Of a stretch of DNA of 5,871 nucleotides, positions 1-5,871 are shown piece by piece; positions within the stretch are counted from its first letter, which is position 1; each line of letters begins with the position of its first letter. The notes below the pieces were generated by a model. That model saw only the letters and a list, made by a program, of their open reading frames with translations. It was not told the origin of the DNA and searched no databases. Origin of the DNA: Verrucomicrobiota bacterium (GTDB taxonomy: Bacteria; Verrucomicrobiota; Verrucomicrobiia; Limisphaerales; JADLHS01); the NCBI GenBank assembly GCA_004297495.1, contig SCTL01000686.1, forward strand, positions 1-5,871. Direction: 5' to 3'. The position numbers were made by a program, and so were the translations under genes.

Positions 1-299
1 CCGGCCTGCGGATTCGCTCCGTCGCTGCCGCTCACGAAACTATGCAGGTTCGTAAAGCCCGTGCCATCGGTGCTGACCGCGAACACCGCGCCATTACCCG
101 AACTGCCGCCAAACTGCGCCGTCCCATAGAGGGTGTTGCCCGACAAAGTCACACTCGAATTCGGGAGGCCGCCGTCCGCGCCGAAGGTAAAATTATGCAG
201 GTTCGTGAAGTTCTGCGCCGTTACCCGACATGGCGTTATCAAGCCGAGAGCGAGTATCAGCGCGGTCAGGAGAAATGGATTTTTAATGGATGTTTTCAT
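1..299 (-). CDS. GloVer-repeat exported protein, N-terminal part (cut by window edge)
   Basis: The frame opens with ATG at 299-297 and runs without a stop to the left edge (99 codons plus two bases), so the C-terminus is missing. Residues 1-28 look like a signal peptide: basic start MKTSIKN, hydrophobic core 9-22, likely cleavage at VTA|QN after residue 28. The mature part starts with the repeat type known as GloVer (choice-of-anchor tandem repeat, TIGR03803 family): FTNLHNF at 31-37, GNTLYGTAQFGG at 54-65, GAVFAVSTDGTGF at 70-82, then a second FTNLHSF at 82-88. The repeat period is 51 residues, also visible in the DNA as near-identical 17-mers at 41-57 and 194-210, 153 nt apart. Such proteins are exported and probably form a beta-propeller-like fold; their substrate is unknown. 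There is no Shine-Dalgarno-like sequence before the ATG. A two-box promoter-like element shared with the kinase gene lies 37 nt upstream. The family call is firm; the function is not known. Confidence 0.85.
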   Translation of the reverse strand, partial: MKTSIKNPFLLTALILALGLITPCRVTAQNFTNLHNFTFGADGGLPNSSVTLSGNTLYGTAQFGGSSGNGAVFAVSTDGTGFTNLHSFVSGSDGANPQA

Positions 300-336
300 G
301 AGTGGATTCTTTAGGCGGTAAAAATGTGTTTCACCT

Positions 337-368
337 GTTACACCGGAATAAGTGAACGAAGGTTACAG
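337..368 (-). promoter_or_regulatory. Two-box promoter-like element before the GloVer gene
   Basis: Read on the minus strand, this stretch begins CTGTAAC and ends TTCCGGTGTAAC, with 13 nt between. The same two boxes occur at 4106-4137 before the kinase gene. The two GTAAC cores are exactly 25 nt apart in both copies, and the 13 nt between the boxes are poorly conserved. The downstream box ends 37 nt before the ATG here and 36 nt before it at the kinase. Conserved ends, a variable middle and fixed position fit a promoter for an alternative sigma factor, or a direct-repeat operator. Which protein reads it is inference. Confidence 0.55.
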
Positions 369-408
369 AGTGTTTCGCAATTTCTTCGCGGCCCGCCGAT
401 CGCAAGAC

Positions 409-446
409 GCCAAGCCGCACGCGCCGAAGCGGCGGAACGGCTTGGC
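409..446 (-). terminator. Nested stem-loop after the kinase stop codon, probable transcript end
   Basis: GCCAAGCCG at 409-417 pairs perfectly with CGGCTTGGC at 438-446. Inside it CGCCG at 422-426 pairs with CGGCG at 430-434 around a three-base AAG loop. The hairpin starts eight bases after the kinase stop codon in the direction of transcription. No good U-tract follows on the minus strand, so it is not a classical intrinsic terminator. It could also be a 3'-end stabilising structure. It separates the kinase gene from the GloVer promoter-like element. Confidence 0.5.
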
Positions 447-454
447 AAGGGATT

Positions 455-3400
455 TTAACGAAGCGGAACGGGCCGGAGGGTGTTGGGCGGAAGCGGGATT
501 CCGGTGGCAGTGTTCAAGGACTCAAAGCCATTGTCCGGCTGAAAATCCTCGGGATACAGGACATGCAGGCGATTCCACAGATCGTTCAACGACTCAATAC
601 TCGAAGCTTCGACGAATCCCGACGGATTGATGCGGTGCGCGGAGAGCAGCGCGGCGGTCGCGGCCCAATCCTGTGCTGGCCGCGCGTCGCGGGGCAGTTC
701 CCAGATGGCCAGTGACTCCGCCGCGCAGTGCGTGATGAGATATTTTCCGTCCGCCAAAAATCCGCCGCCTGCGAGCGCACAGGAACTTTTCAACGGCGGC
801 GTAATGGGCTCGCCAAACTCCGCGTCCCACACTCGCGCCGTGCCGTCCTCGCCGAACGTCGCAATCCAGCGCGAGTCCGCGCTGTACACCGCCGCGCTCA
901 CGCCCGCAGGATGGCGCAGTGGTGGCAAAACACTTTTGCCCGTCTGGGCATCCCAAATTCGCGCCGTGCGATCATGGCTCGCCGTCAACAAGTGTTGTCC
1001 GTCGGGACTAAACGTGATGCTCTGGATCGCGCCGTTATGTTCCATCGCGGGCGAGAGCGACTTTCCCGTGGTCGCGTCCCAGAGTCGCGCTTCGCGGTCG
1101 AGCACGAACTCATCGCCGCACGCGGTCGCCAGAATTTTTCCGTCCGGACTGAACGCCGCACACGTGCCGATGGCGGGAATTTTTATCGCGGGGAAAATAT
1201 CCTTGCCCGTGCTCGTATCAAAAACATGCGCCTCGGTTCGCGTCAACACGGCGGCGCGCGTCGCGGCGGGATTGAACGCCACGAAACGAATCGCGTCCGT
1301 CTCCAAAGTCAGTTCCCAAGCAGGCGTGGCCGAATTCGCGCGATGCAACGCCAGCGAGTTCGAGTGCGTGAGCGCCACGAGCGCGCAATCCGGGCTGACC
1401 CACGCGCTGAAGTCGGGATCAACTTTCACGCTCATCGTGGCGAGTTGCCGCGCGGTCGCCGTTTCCCAAGTGATGAACTCCGCGCTCACCGCACTTGCCT
1501 CGCGATGCACGCTCAGGCAAAGCAATTTGTCCTTGGCGCGACTCAGCCACGCCTTCGCCACCGGGTTGCTCGCAGCGATGCGCGGCGACGCGGGCTGCCA
1601 GGTTTTCGCGTCCCAGAGTTGCAGCGAGTGATCGGCGGCTTGCGTCAGCAATTGATTTTCATTTCCCACGTCGAGCACAGCGGCGGGCGGATTCGTCCAC
1701 GGCGAAAACGTGAGCGCGCCCGGCGTGGCGTCCCAGAGCCGCACCGTGCCGTCGCTGCTCGCGGTCAATGGCCGCCGACCGTCCGGGCTGAACGCCACGC
1801 AATAAACTTTCCGGCTTTGCTTGAGTTGCACGCTGGTCGGTTCATCGCGGCGCAAGTCCCAGAGATAAGCCGCGCCATCCATGCAGCCGACCACGAGGCT
1901 GCGGCTCTCCGCGCCGAACGCCATCTGCACAGCGGAGGAAGCGTGGCGCAATTCCGGCAGTGCGAGTTTGCCCGTGTCGGCGTTCCAGATTCGCACCGTG
2001 CCTTCGAGGCTCAGCGTCGCCAGCCATTTTCCGTCGGGGCTCAACACCAGCGCGGATGACGTGGACAATCCTTTGTGCGGCAGCGGTGGCATCGCTTCCC
2101 GGCCCGTCGCCGTGTCCCACACGCGCACGGCTTCCTGCCAGTTGCCGGCGAAGAGCCGCGAGCCGTCGGCGTTGAACGCGAGCGAGCGGACTTCGCCGTT
2201 TTGTTGGAACGGCGGGAACAGCGGCTTCATCGTCGCGCGGTCCCAAAGAATGACATCGTGATCCGTGCTCGCCGTGGCGATGCGTTTGTTGTCGGGAGAA
2301 AAAACCGCCATGCGCGTCACGTAACCGTGCTGCACGGCGGGCGGCAACCACTCGCCGGTCTTCGCGTTCCAGAGTTTGAGATTGCTGTCGAGGCCGCCCC
2401 ACGTGATCAACCATTTCGCGTCGTCACTCAGCGTGGCCCAGCGCAGGCCCTTGTGCTCGAAAAGTTTTCTTAACTCACCAGTACGCGCATCCCACAGACG
2501 CGCTCCGCCGCCAGACCACGCGGAAGTCAAGATGGCCTGATCGTTCTCGATGAACGCCGCGCGCGTGATGAGCGCCGGATCGTGCAACGGCCCGAGCAGC
2601 TTTTGCCCGCTCGCGGAGTCCCAGATGAGAATCGTTTTGTCGCGGGCGGCGGTGACAATCTTCGAGCCATCGCGACTGAAACTCGCGCTGGTCAACGGCG
2701 CGCCATGGTTGAACACCTGCAACAAACGCGGCGATTCGCGAAGCAGCGTTGACAGGCGCACGCGATGATTGAGTTGTTGGGCGGAGTTTTCCTCCTCCAG
2801 CCGCAACGCTTCAGCGAACCACAACATCGCGGCAAAGGGATCGCCCTCGTCCACGAGTCGGTTGCCGCTGGCAACGTAGGAGCGAACCAGCCGGCGTTGG
2901 TTCTCGCGGGCGTTGGCATCGGCGCGGGCGGCGTTTTGAGTGGCGCGAGTGGCGTTGGCCGTGGCGGCGCGCCATTGCCAGAGCACGCCGGCCAGGCCGA
3001 CGAGAAAAATCAAAACCGCCGCCGCCGTCAAACTGGCGATGATGGGATTGCGCCGCGTCCATTTCACGACGCGCTCGAGGGCATTCACCGGCCGCGCGAG
3101 AATCGGTTCGCCCGCGAGCCAGCGTTCCAAATCCTGCGCCAGCATCTCCGCCGTGCCATAGCGGCTGGCTGAATTTTTTTCCAGGCACTTGAGACAGATC
3201 GTTTCCAGATCGCGATCCAGATGCGTATTCAATTTGTGCGGTCGCTCCGGCTCTTTGGCCTGGACTTGTTGCAGAACTTCCAGTGTCGAATCGCCTTTGA
3301 ACGGCGGCTGTCCGCTGACGAGTTCGTAAAGAATCGCACCGAGGCTGTAAATATCCGACGCCGTCGTCAGTTGTTGATTACGGCCGGTCGCTTGCTCGGG

Positions 3401-4069
3401 CGACATGTAACCCGGGGTGCCCAGCACGGCGAGCGATTGAGTCATGGCCGGGCCGGCGCGCACGAGTTTGGCCAGACCGAAATCCGTCAAGTGCGGCTCG
3501 CCGTGATCGTCGAGCAGAACGTTCGTGGGTTTGATGTCGCGATGCAACACGCCGCGTTGATGCGCGTGATGCGTCGCCCGCGCAACGGTGGCTACCAACT
3601 CCGCAGCACGCCGCAGCCATTCCTCATTCCGCACTCCGCACTCAGCGCTGAGGTCGGCGAGCGTGCCGCCTTCCATCAGCTTCATGCTGAAATACTGTTG
3701 TCCCTCGTGCTCGCCGATTTCGTGAATCGGAACGATGTGCGGGTGATCGAGATTCGCCGCTGCCTCAGCTTCGGCGCGGAAGCGCTGAACTTCGACGGCG
3801 GTGGCGAGCAGGCCGGAGCGAATCATTTTCAGCGCGACAGTCCGGTTCAGGCTGATTTGCCGCGCGTAATAAACGATGCCCATTCCACCTTGCGCGACCT
3901 CGCCGAGCAATTCGTAATCGCCGAAGTAGCGAACGCGCTGACCCGGGAACTGGGACGCGGGACTCGGGACTTCGATCGCCTGGCCGAGCAGGCATTTCGG
4001 GCAAAGCCCGCGCGGGGCGTCGCCCGGCAAAAGCGCGCCGCACACGGGGCAGGTGAGGCCGCTCCTCAT
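455..4069 (-). CDS. Transmembrane serine/threonine protein kinase with C-terminal WD40 propellers
   Basis: A 1204-residue protein, intact from ATG 4069 to TAA 455. Residues 7-26 form a zinc ribbon (C7, C10, C23, C26). The Hanks-type kinase domain covers about 52-320: glycine loop GEVAQGGMG (56-64), K81, helix-C E100, HRD 176-178 with N183, DFG 196-198, GTPGYMSPE 217-225, D239. All catalytic residues are present, so it should be active; T210, S212 and T218 in the activation segment are candidate phosphosites. After WTRRNP comes one membrane helix (about 343-366), then an Ala/Arg-rich helix. Sixteen WD40 blades follow, with signature tripeptides from IWD 482 to IWE 1122 spaced 40-49 residues; blades 10-12 are degenerate. 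A conserved tail (about 1134-1176, LLSAHRINPSGF, YPEDF) closes the protein. The kinase should face the cytoplasm and the propellers the periplasm. It lies 70 bp after the ECF sigma gene, its likely partner. Two heptamer micro-repeats lie inside the gene. No Shine-Dalgarno sequence is evident. Confidence 0.95.
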   Translation of the reverse strand: MRSGLTCPVCGALLPGDAPRGLCPKCLLGQAIEVPSPASQFPGQRVRYFGDYELLGEVAQGGMGIVYYARQISLNRTVALKMIRSGLLATAVEVQRFRAEAEAAANLDHPHIVPIHEIGEHEGQQYFSMKLMEGGTLADLSAECGVRNEEWLRRAAELVATVARATHHAHQRGVLHRDIKPTNVLLDDHGEPHLTDFGLAKLVRAGPAMTQSLAVLGTPGYMSPEQATGRNQQLTTASDIYSLGAILYELVSGQPPFKGDSTLEVLQQVQAKEPERPHKLNTHLDRDLETICLKCLEKNSASRYGTAEMLAQDLERWLAGEPILARPVNALERVVKWTRRNPIIASLTAAAVLIFLVGLAGVLWQWRAATANATRATQNAARADANARENQRRLVRSYVASGNRLVDEGDPFAAMLWFAEALRLEEENSAQQLNHRVRLSTLLRESPRLLQVFNHGAPLTSASFSRDGSKIVTAARDKTILIWDSASGQKLLGPLHDPALITRAAFIENDQAILTSAWSGGGARLWDARTGELRKLFEHKGLRWATLSDDAKWLITWGGLDSNLKLWNAKTGEWLPPAVQHGYVTRMAVFSPDNKRIATASTDHDVILWDRATMKPLFPPFQQNGEVRSLAFNADGSRLFAGNWQEAVRVWDTATGREAMPPLPHKGLSTSSALVLSPDGKWLATLSLEGTVRIWNADTGKLALPELRHASSAVQMAFGAESRSLVVGCMDGAAYLWDLRRDEPTSVQLKQSRKVYCVAFSPDGRRPLTASSDGTVRLWDATPGALTFSPWTNPPAAVLDVGNENQLLTQAADHSLQLWDAKTWQPASPRIAASNPVAKAWLSRAKDKLLCLSVHREASAVSAEFITWETATARQLATMSVKVDPDFSAWVSPDCALVALTHSNSLALHRANSATPAWELTLETDAIRFVAFNPAATRAAVLTRTEAHVFDTSTGKDIFPAIKIPAIGTCAAFSPDGKILATACGDEFVLDREARLWDATTGKSLSPAMEHNGAIQSITFSPDGQHLLTASHDRTARIWDAQTGKSVLPPLRHPAGVSAAVYSADSRWIATFGEDGTARVWDAEFGEPITPPLKSSCALAGGGFLADGKYLITHCAAESLAIWELPRDARPAQDWAATAALLSAHRINPSGFVEASSIESLNDLWNRLHVLYPEDFQPDNGFESLNTATGIPLPPNTLRPVPLR
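3617..3644 (-). repeat. Degenerate heptanucleotide micro-repeat inside the kinase domain
   Basis: On the plus strand four 7-nt units run in tandem: CCATTCC, TCATTCC, GCACTCC and GCACTCA. They abut a perfect 12-bp palindrome, CTCAGCGCTGAG, at 3641-3652. In the kinase they encode SAECGVRNEEW (141-151), in the loop between the EGGTLADL hinge and the helix before HRD. This wording resembles a low-complexity repeat (GAGTGCGGAATG type) that I recall as dispersed in Verrucomicrobiota genomes; that recollection needs checking. The reading frame is kept and the catalytic motifs on both sides are intact. Confidence 0.6.
3945..3972 (-). repeat. GGGACNN heptanucleotide micro-repeat in the kinase linker
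   Basis: Four tandem 7-nt units are visible on the plus strand: GGGAACT, GGGACGC, GGGACTC and GGGACTT. They encode residues 33-42 (EVPSPASQFP), the Pro/Ser linker between the zinc ribbon and the start of the kinase domain. The unit length is not a multiple of three, so each unit is read in a different frame and only a change of three units keeps the gene open. The sequence differs from the heptamer repeat at 3617-3644. Confidence 0.6.
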
Positions 4070-4095
4070 GGCGATGGTTGATGCTGCTGGTACAT

Positions 4096-4105
4096 GGTTG
4101 CAACC
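4096..4105. repeat. Perfect 10-bp palindrome before the kinase start
   Basis: GGTTGCAACC reads the same on both strands. It directly follows the downstream GTAAC box of the two-box element and ends 26 nt before the kinase ATG, so it lies in the expected 5' leader or around the transcription start. The GloVer copy of the element has no such palindrome. It could be an operator, or chance. Confidence 0.35.
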
Positions 4106-4137
4106 GTTACACCGGAAAATTTGCGCCGAAGTTACAG
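4106..4137 (-). promoter_or_regulatory. Two-box promoter-like element between sigma and kinase genes
   Basis: This is the second copy of CTGTAAC-N13-TTCCGGTGTAAC on the minus strand. It fills most of the 70-bp gap between the sigma stop (4140) and the kinase ATG (4069), ending 36 nt before that ATG. The 12 bases TTCCGGTGTAAC and the 7 bases CTGTAAC are identical to the copy at 337-368. It suggests that the kinase has its own regulated promoter even though it sits directly behind the sigma gene. Recognition by the adjacent ECF sigma factor is a guess. Confidence 0.55.
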
Positions 4138-4139
4138 GC

Positions 4140-4892
4140 TCACACCGCGAGCGTCGCGAACAGATGACGCAACTCGTCCTCGACTTCCTCCGGCGTGGCG
4201 ACCGTGCTCGCGATTTCCGCGCGCAACAATTCGCCGAAGCGTTGCCGCAAGCGCAGCACCGCCACCTTCACCGCGCCTTCGCGGATGCCGAGGCGCTGGC
4301 CGGCTTCGGCGCAGGAAATCGTCCGCGGCTCGCCGAGCAGAAAGATTTTCAACTCCTGAAAACGTTCCTTGCGTCCGGGTTCGGAATACTCCGCCTCCAG
4401 CCGGCTCAACGCGCGCTCAATCAAAGTCAGGCTCCAACGACGATCAAAAACTTTGGCGGGATCGAGATTGTCCGTCAGCTCGGCTTGATAAAGTTGCTCG
4501 GCCTGCTGCGCGTCGAGCGCGATCATCGTGGCGCCGCCACCACGCTTCTGCGCCATCTGTTTGCTGCGTTCGTCCGCCAGATAATATTGCAGCGACGCCA
4601 GCAGGAAGGAACGGAACTTGCCACGCTCGCGTTTCACGCGACTCAAAGTTTCCTTCTCCAACAGGTGCAGCATGAAACCTTGCGTCAGGTCCTCGGCGTC
4701 GGGCGGCGACTTTCCCTGCCGCCGCAGAAACGCGTAGAGCGGAAACCAATAGGCGCGGCAAAGCGTGGCGAGGGCTTCGTGGGACTGCTCGGAAGCGTTC
4801 TGCCCGGCCAGCAGGACAACACTCCATAACGTCGGCGGGAACTGCGCACCGCCAGCGGGAATGGTTGCGGGCCGTTCTGAGTTTTGGGGCAT
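4140..4892 (-). CDS. ECF-type RNA polymerase sigma factor, kinase-associated
   Basis: The protein has 250 residues from ATG 4892. The frame stays open upstream to 5093, but the family normally starts a few residues before the TLWSVVL motif (here 21-27), so this ATG fits best. Region 2 spans about 38-112, with DAEDLTQGFMLHLLEK (65-80) and FRSFLLASLQYYLADE (93-108), which bind core polymerase and the -10 element. A linker follows with the family-typical QKRGGG (115-120). Region 4 covers about 151-245, with a helix-turn-helix near 192-222 (GQRLGIREGAVKVAVLRLR) for the -35 element. The tail VATPEEVEDELRHLF is also typical. It has no membrane or zinc-binding anti-sigma domain and no anti-sigma gene next to it. 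The kinase 70 bp downstream is the likely regulator, as in other sigma/kinase pairs. A GGAAC-N17-GTCC sequence upstream may be its promoter. The family is clear; target genes are unknown. Confidence 0.93.
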   Translation of the reverse strand: MPQNSERPATIPAGGAQFPPTLWSVVLLAGQNASEQSHEALATLCRAYWFPLYAFLRRQGKSPPDAEDLTQGFMLHLLEKETLSRVKRERGKFRSFLLASLQYYLADERSKQMAQKRGGGATMIALDAQQAEQLYQAELTDNLDPAKVFDRRWSLTLIERALSRLEAEYSEPGRKERFQELKIFLLGEPRTISCAEAGQRLGIREGAVKVAVLRLRQRFGELLRAEIASTVATPEEVEDELRHLFATLAV

Positions 4893-4957
4893 CGCGAAAT
4901 AATGATACGGCAAACCGCCGCAGAAGGGAAGCCGATGCTGAGTTCGCATTGTTGAAT

Positions 4958-4983
4958 GGACGCATCCGGCGGCGGCGTGTTCC
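4958..4983 (-). promoter_or_regulatory. Possible ECF-type promoter upstream of the sigma gene
   Basis: On the minus strand GGAAC (4983-4979) is followed after 17 nt by GTCC (4961-4958). This matches the general ECF promoter layout of a GGAAC -35 box and a GTC-containing -10 box. The -10 box ends 65 nt before the sigma ATG, giving a plausible 5' leader and possible autoregulation. The motifs are short and the surroundings GC-rich, so chance is a serious alternative. It does not resemble the two-box element found before the kinase and GloVer genes. Confidence 0.3.
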
Positions 4984-5131
4984 GTCGGATTCGCAGACAA
5001 CCTTGCGGCAGATGCGCGTGAAGATAACTTCTCCGCCATTCGACCCACGCCGACGATCAGGTCTCGCTCACATCGCCAAAGGAACGGCGGCATGCATCTA
5101 GCGAGCGCGTTCGCGGCCGCGAGCCTGACTT

Positions 5132-5871
5132 TTATGGAACTGATTTTACAAGACCTGCGCCATCCTTCACGCCGACTGCTGTGGCTTCTACCTTCAGTTC
5201 CGCCGCTCCGTTCGCCTCGATCACCGCCAGCAGTTGACCGCCACGCGGACGCTTGCTCGCGCTACGCAGCGGCGTCGTGTCCCACAAGTCTCCATTGTCC
5301 AAAGCCAGCAAGCGGCCACCGCCGGAAATTTTCACCGTGACGATTTGTTCGGCCTCGGGCACGAGCACGCCGCGCTCATCAACGACGGAGATGATCGCGT
5401 GAATGACGCCGCGTTTGTCCGTGGAAACTTTTGCGTGATCCAGTTCCACTCGCAACTGCGCCGGCGTTCCCGTTGTCTGCAACTTTTCCCGGGCGACTTC
5501 TTTTCCGGCGTTGCGGCCAACAGCTTCCAATTCTCCGGACTCGAACGGAACGGAGAAGGTCGCCACACGCTCTGCGCCGATCTTGTGAGTCGCGAGCAGA
5601 CGGCCATTCAAGCGCAGTTCAATTTCCTCGCAATTGCTAAACGCCGTGACGTTCACCGGGCCGGTGGCGCTCGCCCAATTCCAGTGCGCGCGAAGTCCAC
5701 GCATCCGACGCGAGTTGCGCTCGCCGCCGCCCGCCGAAACCGCCAGATGCAACACCGGCTGGCTGCTCCACAAGGCGGCCCGATGCCAGCCCTCTGGTTT
5801 TACGAAGCCACGCGTGTCACACAAGCCCGCCGCCGAGCCGTGCATCGGCCATTCGCCCGCCTCGCCCAAAA
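5132..5871 (-). CDS. Glycoside hydrolase family 2 (beta-galactosidase-like), C-terminal part
   Basis: The frame enters from the right edge and ends at TAA 5132-5134; about 246 residues are visible. The TTG at 5869 is not a credible start. The first 40 residues (GEWPMHGSAAGLCDTRGFVKP, broken here only by reading on, then LWSSQPVLHL) match the end of the GH2 TIM barrel, where bacterial beta-galactosidases carry a G.DL.GF.K pattern. HWNW and VNVTAFSNCEEIELRLNG match the DUF4982-type beta-sandwich that follows the barrel. LRVELDHAKVSTDKRGVIHA, VVDERGVLVPEAE and GGGRLLALDNGD match the immunoglobulin-like C-terminal domain 5 of GH2 enzymes. The catalytic glutamates lie outside the window, so activity and substrate cannot be judged; beta-galactosidase is the usual annotation, with other beta-glycosidases possible. 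The stop lies 239 bp before the sigma ATG, so co-transcription is uncertain. Confidence 0.85.
   Translation of the reverse strand, partial: LGEAGEWPMHGSAAGLCDTRGFVKPEGWHRAALWSSQPVLHLAVSAGGGERNSRRMRGLRAHWNWASATGPVNVTAFSNCEEIELRLNGRLLATHKIGAERVATFSVPFESGELEAVGRNAGKEVAREKLQTTGTPAQLRVELDHAKVSTDKRGVIHAIISVVDERGVLVPEAEQIVTVKISGGGRLLALDNGDLWDTTPLRSASKRPRGGQLLAVIEANGAAELKVEATAVGVKDGAGLVKSVP

Noticed and set aside
627..2059. Long plus-strand open frames (627-1631 and 728-2059) opposite the WD40 region
   Set aside because: They are Arg/Ala-rich or low-complexity, have no recognisable domain, and lie wholly opposite a clear WD40 coding frame; GC-rich codon use leaves the antisense frames open.
3221..4829. 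Plus-strand open frames 3221-4081 and 4053-4829 opposite the kinase and sigma genes
   Set aside because: No family resemblance, and both mirror well-supported coding sequence on the minus strand.
4893..5093. N-terminal extension of the sigma factor starting at ATG 5093
   Set aside because: The 67 extra residues show no sigma-factor similarity, and the family normally begins shortly before TLWSVVL; the ATG at 4892 fits better.
5111..5122. 12-bp palindrome TCGCGGCCGCGA after the GH2 stop
   Set aside because: Short, in very GC-rich sequence, with no loop or U-tract; not convincing as a terminator or operator.
5867..5869. TTG as start codon of the GH2-like gene
   Set aside because: The protein would begin in the middle of the conserved end of the TIM barrel; the gene simply continues past the window edge.
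1..5871. CRISPR array, tRNA, rRNA, insertion sequence or attachment site
   Set aside because: No spaced direct repeats of CRISPR type, no cloverleaf, no transposase or terminal inverted repeats were seen on either strand.

Overview
The window looks like chromosomal DNA of a GC-rich bacterium of the Planctomycetota-Verrucomicrobiota group, most likely Verrucomicrobiota of the Pedosphaera/Limisphaera type. This is inferred from family content: a kinase with an N-terminal zinc ribbon and WD40 repeats beside an ECF sigma factor of the TLWSVVL type, a GloVer-repeat secreted protein, and weak or absent Shine-Dalgarno sequences. No database search was possible.

All four genes lie on the minus strand. 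In transcription order (right to left) they are: (1) 5871-5132, the C-terminal part of a glycoside hydrolase family 2 (beta-galactosidase-like) enzyme, cut by the window edge; (2) 4892-4140, a 250-residue ECF sigma factor; (3) 4069-455, a 1204-residue membrane serine/threonine kinase whose C-terminal part is a 16-blade WD40 array; (4) 299-1, the signal peptide and first GloVer repeats of an exported protein, cut by the left edge. The gaps are 239, 70 and 155 bp. The rest of the plus strand appears to hold only antisense shadow frames.

The sigma factor and kinase form a recognisable signalling pair. The kinase domain should be cytoplasmic and the WD40 propellers should lie beyond one membrane helix, so an envelope signal could be passed to a sigma factor that has no visible anti-sigma partner. 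The most interesting non-coding signal is a two-box element, CTGTAAC-N13-TTCCGGTGTAAC. It occurs once before the kinase (4106-4137) and once before the GloVer gene (337-368), with identical internal spacing and nearly identical distance to the start codon. It may be a promoter of this sigma factor or an operator, tying sigma, kinase and exported protein into one regulon.

Other points of note are two different heptanucleotide micro-repeats inside the kinase gene (in the linker after the zinc ribbon and in the kinase domain), a nested hairpin just after the kinase stop, a possible GGAAC-N17-GTCC ECF promoter upstream of the sigma gene, a perfect palindrome GGTTGCAACC, and a nine-codon frame overlapping the kinase start. 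The gaps 300-454 and 4893-5131 hold no further gene that I can support.
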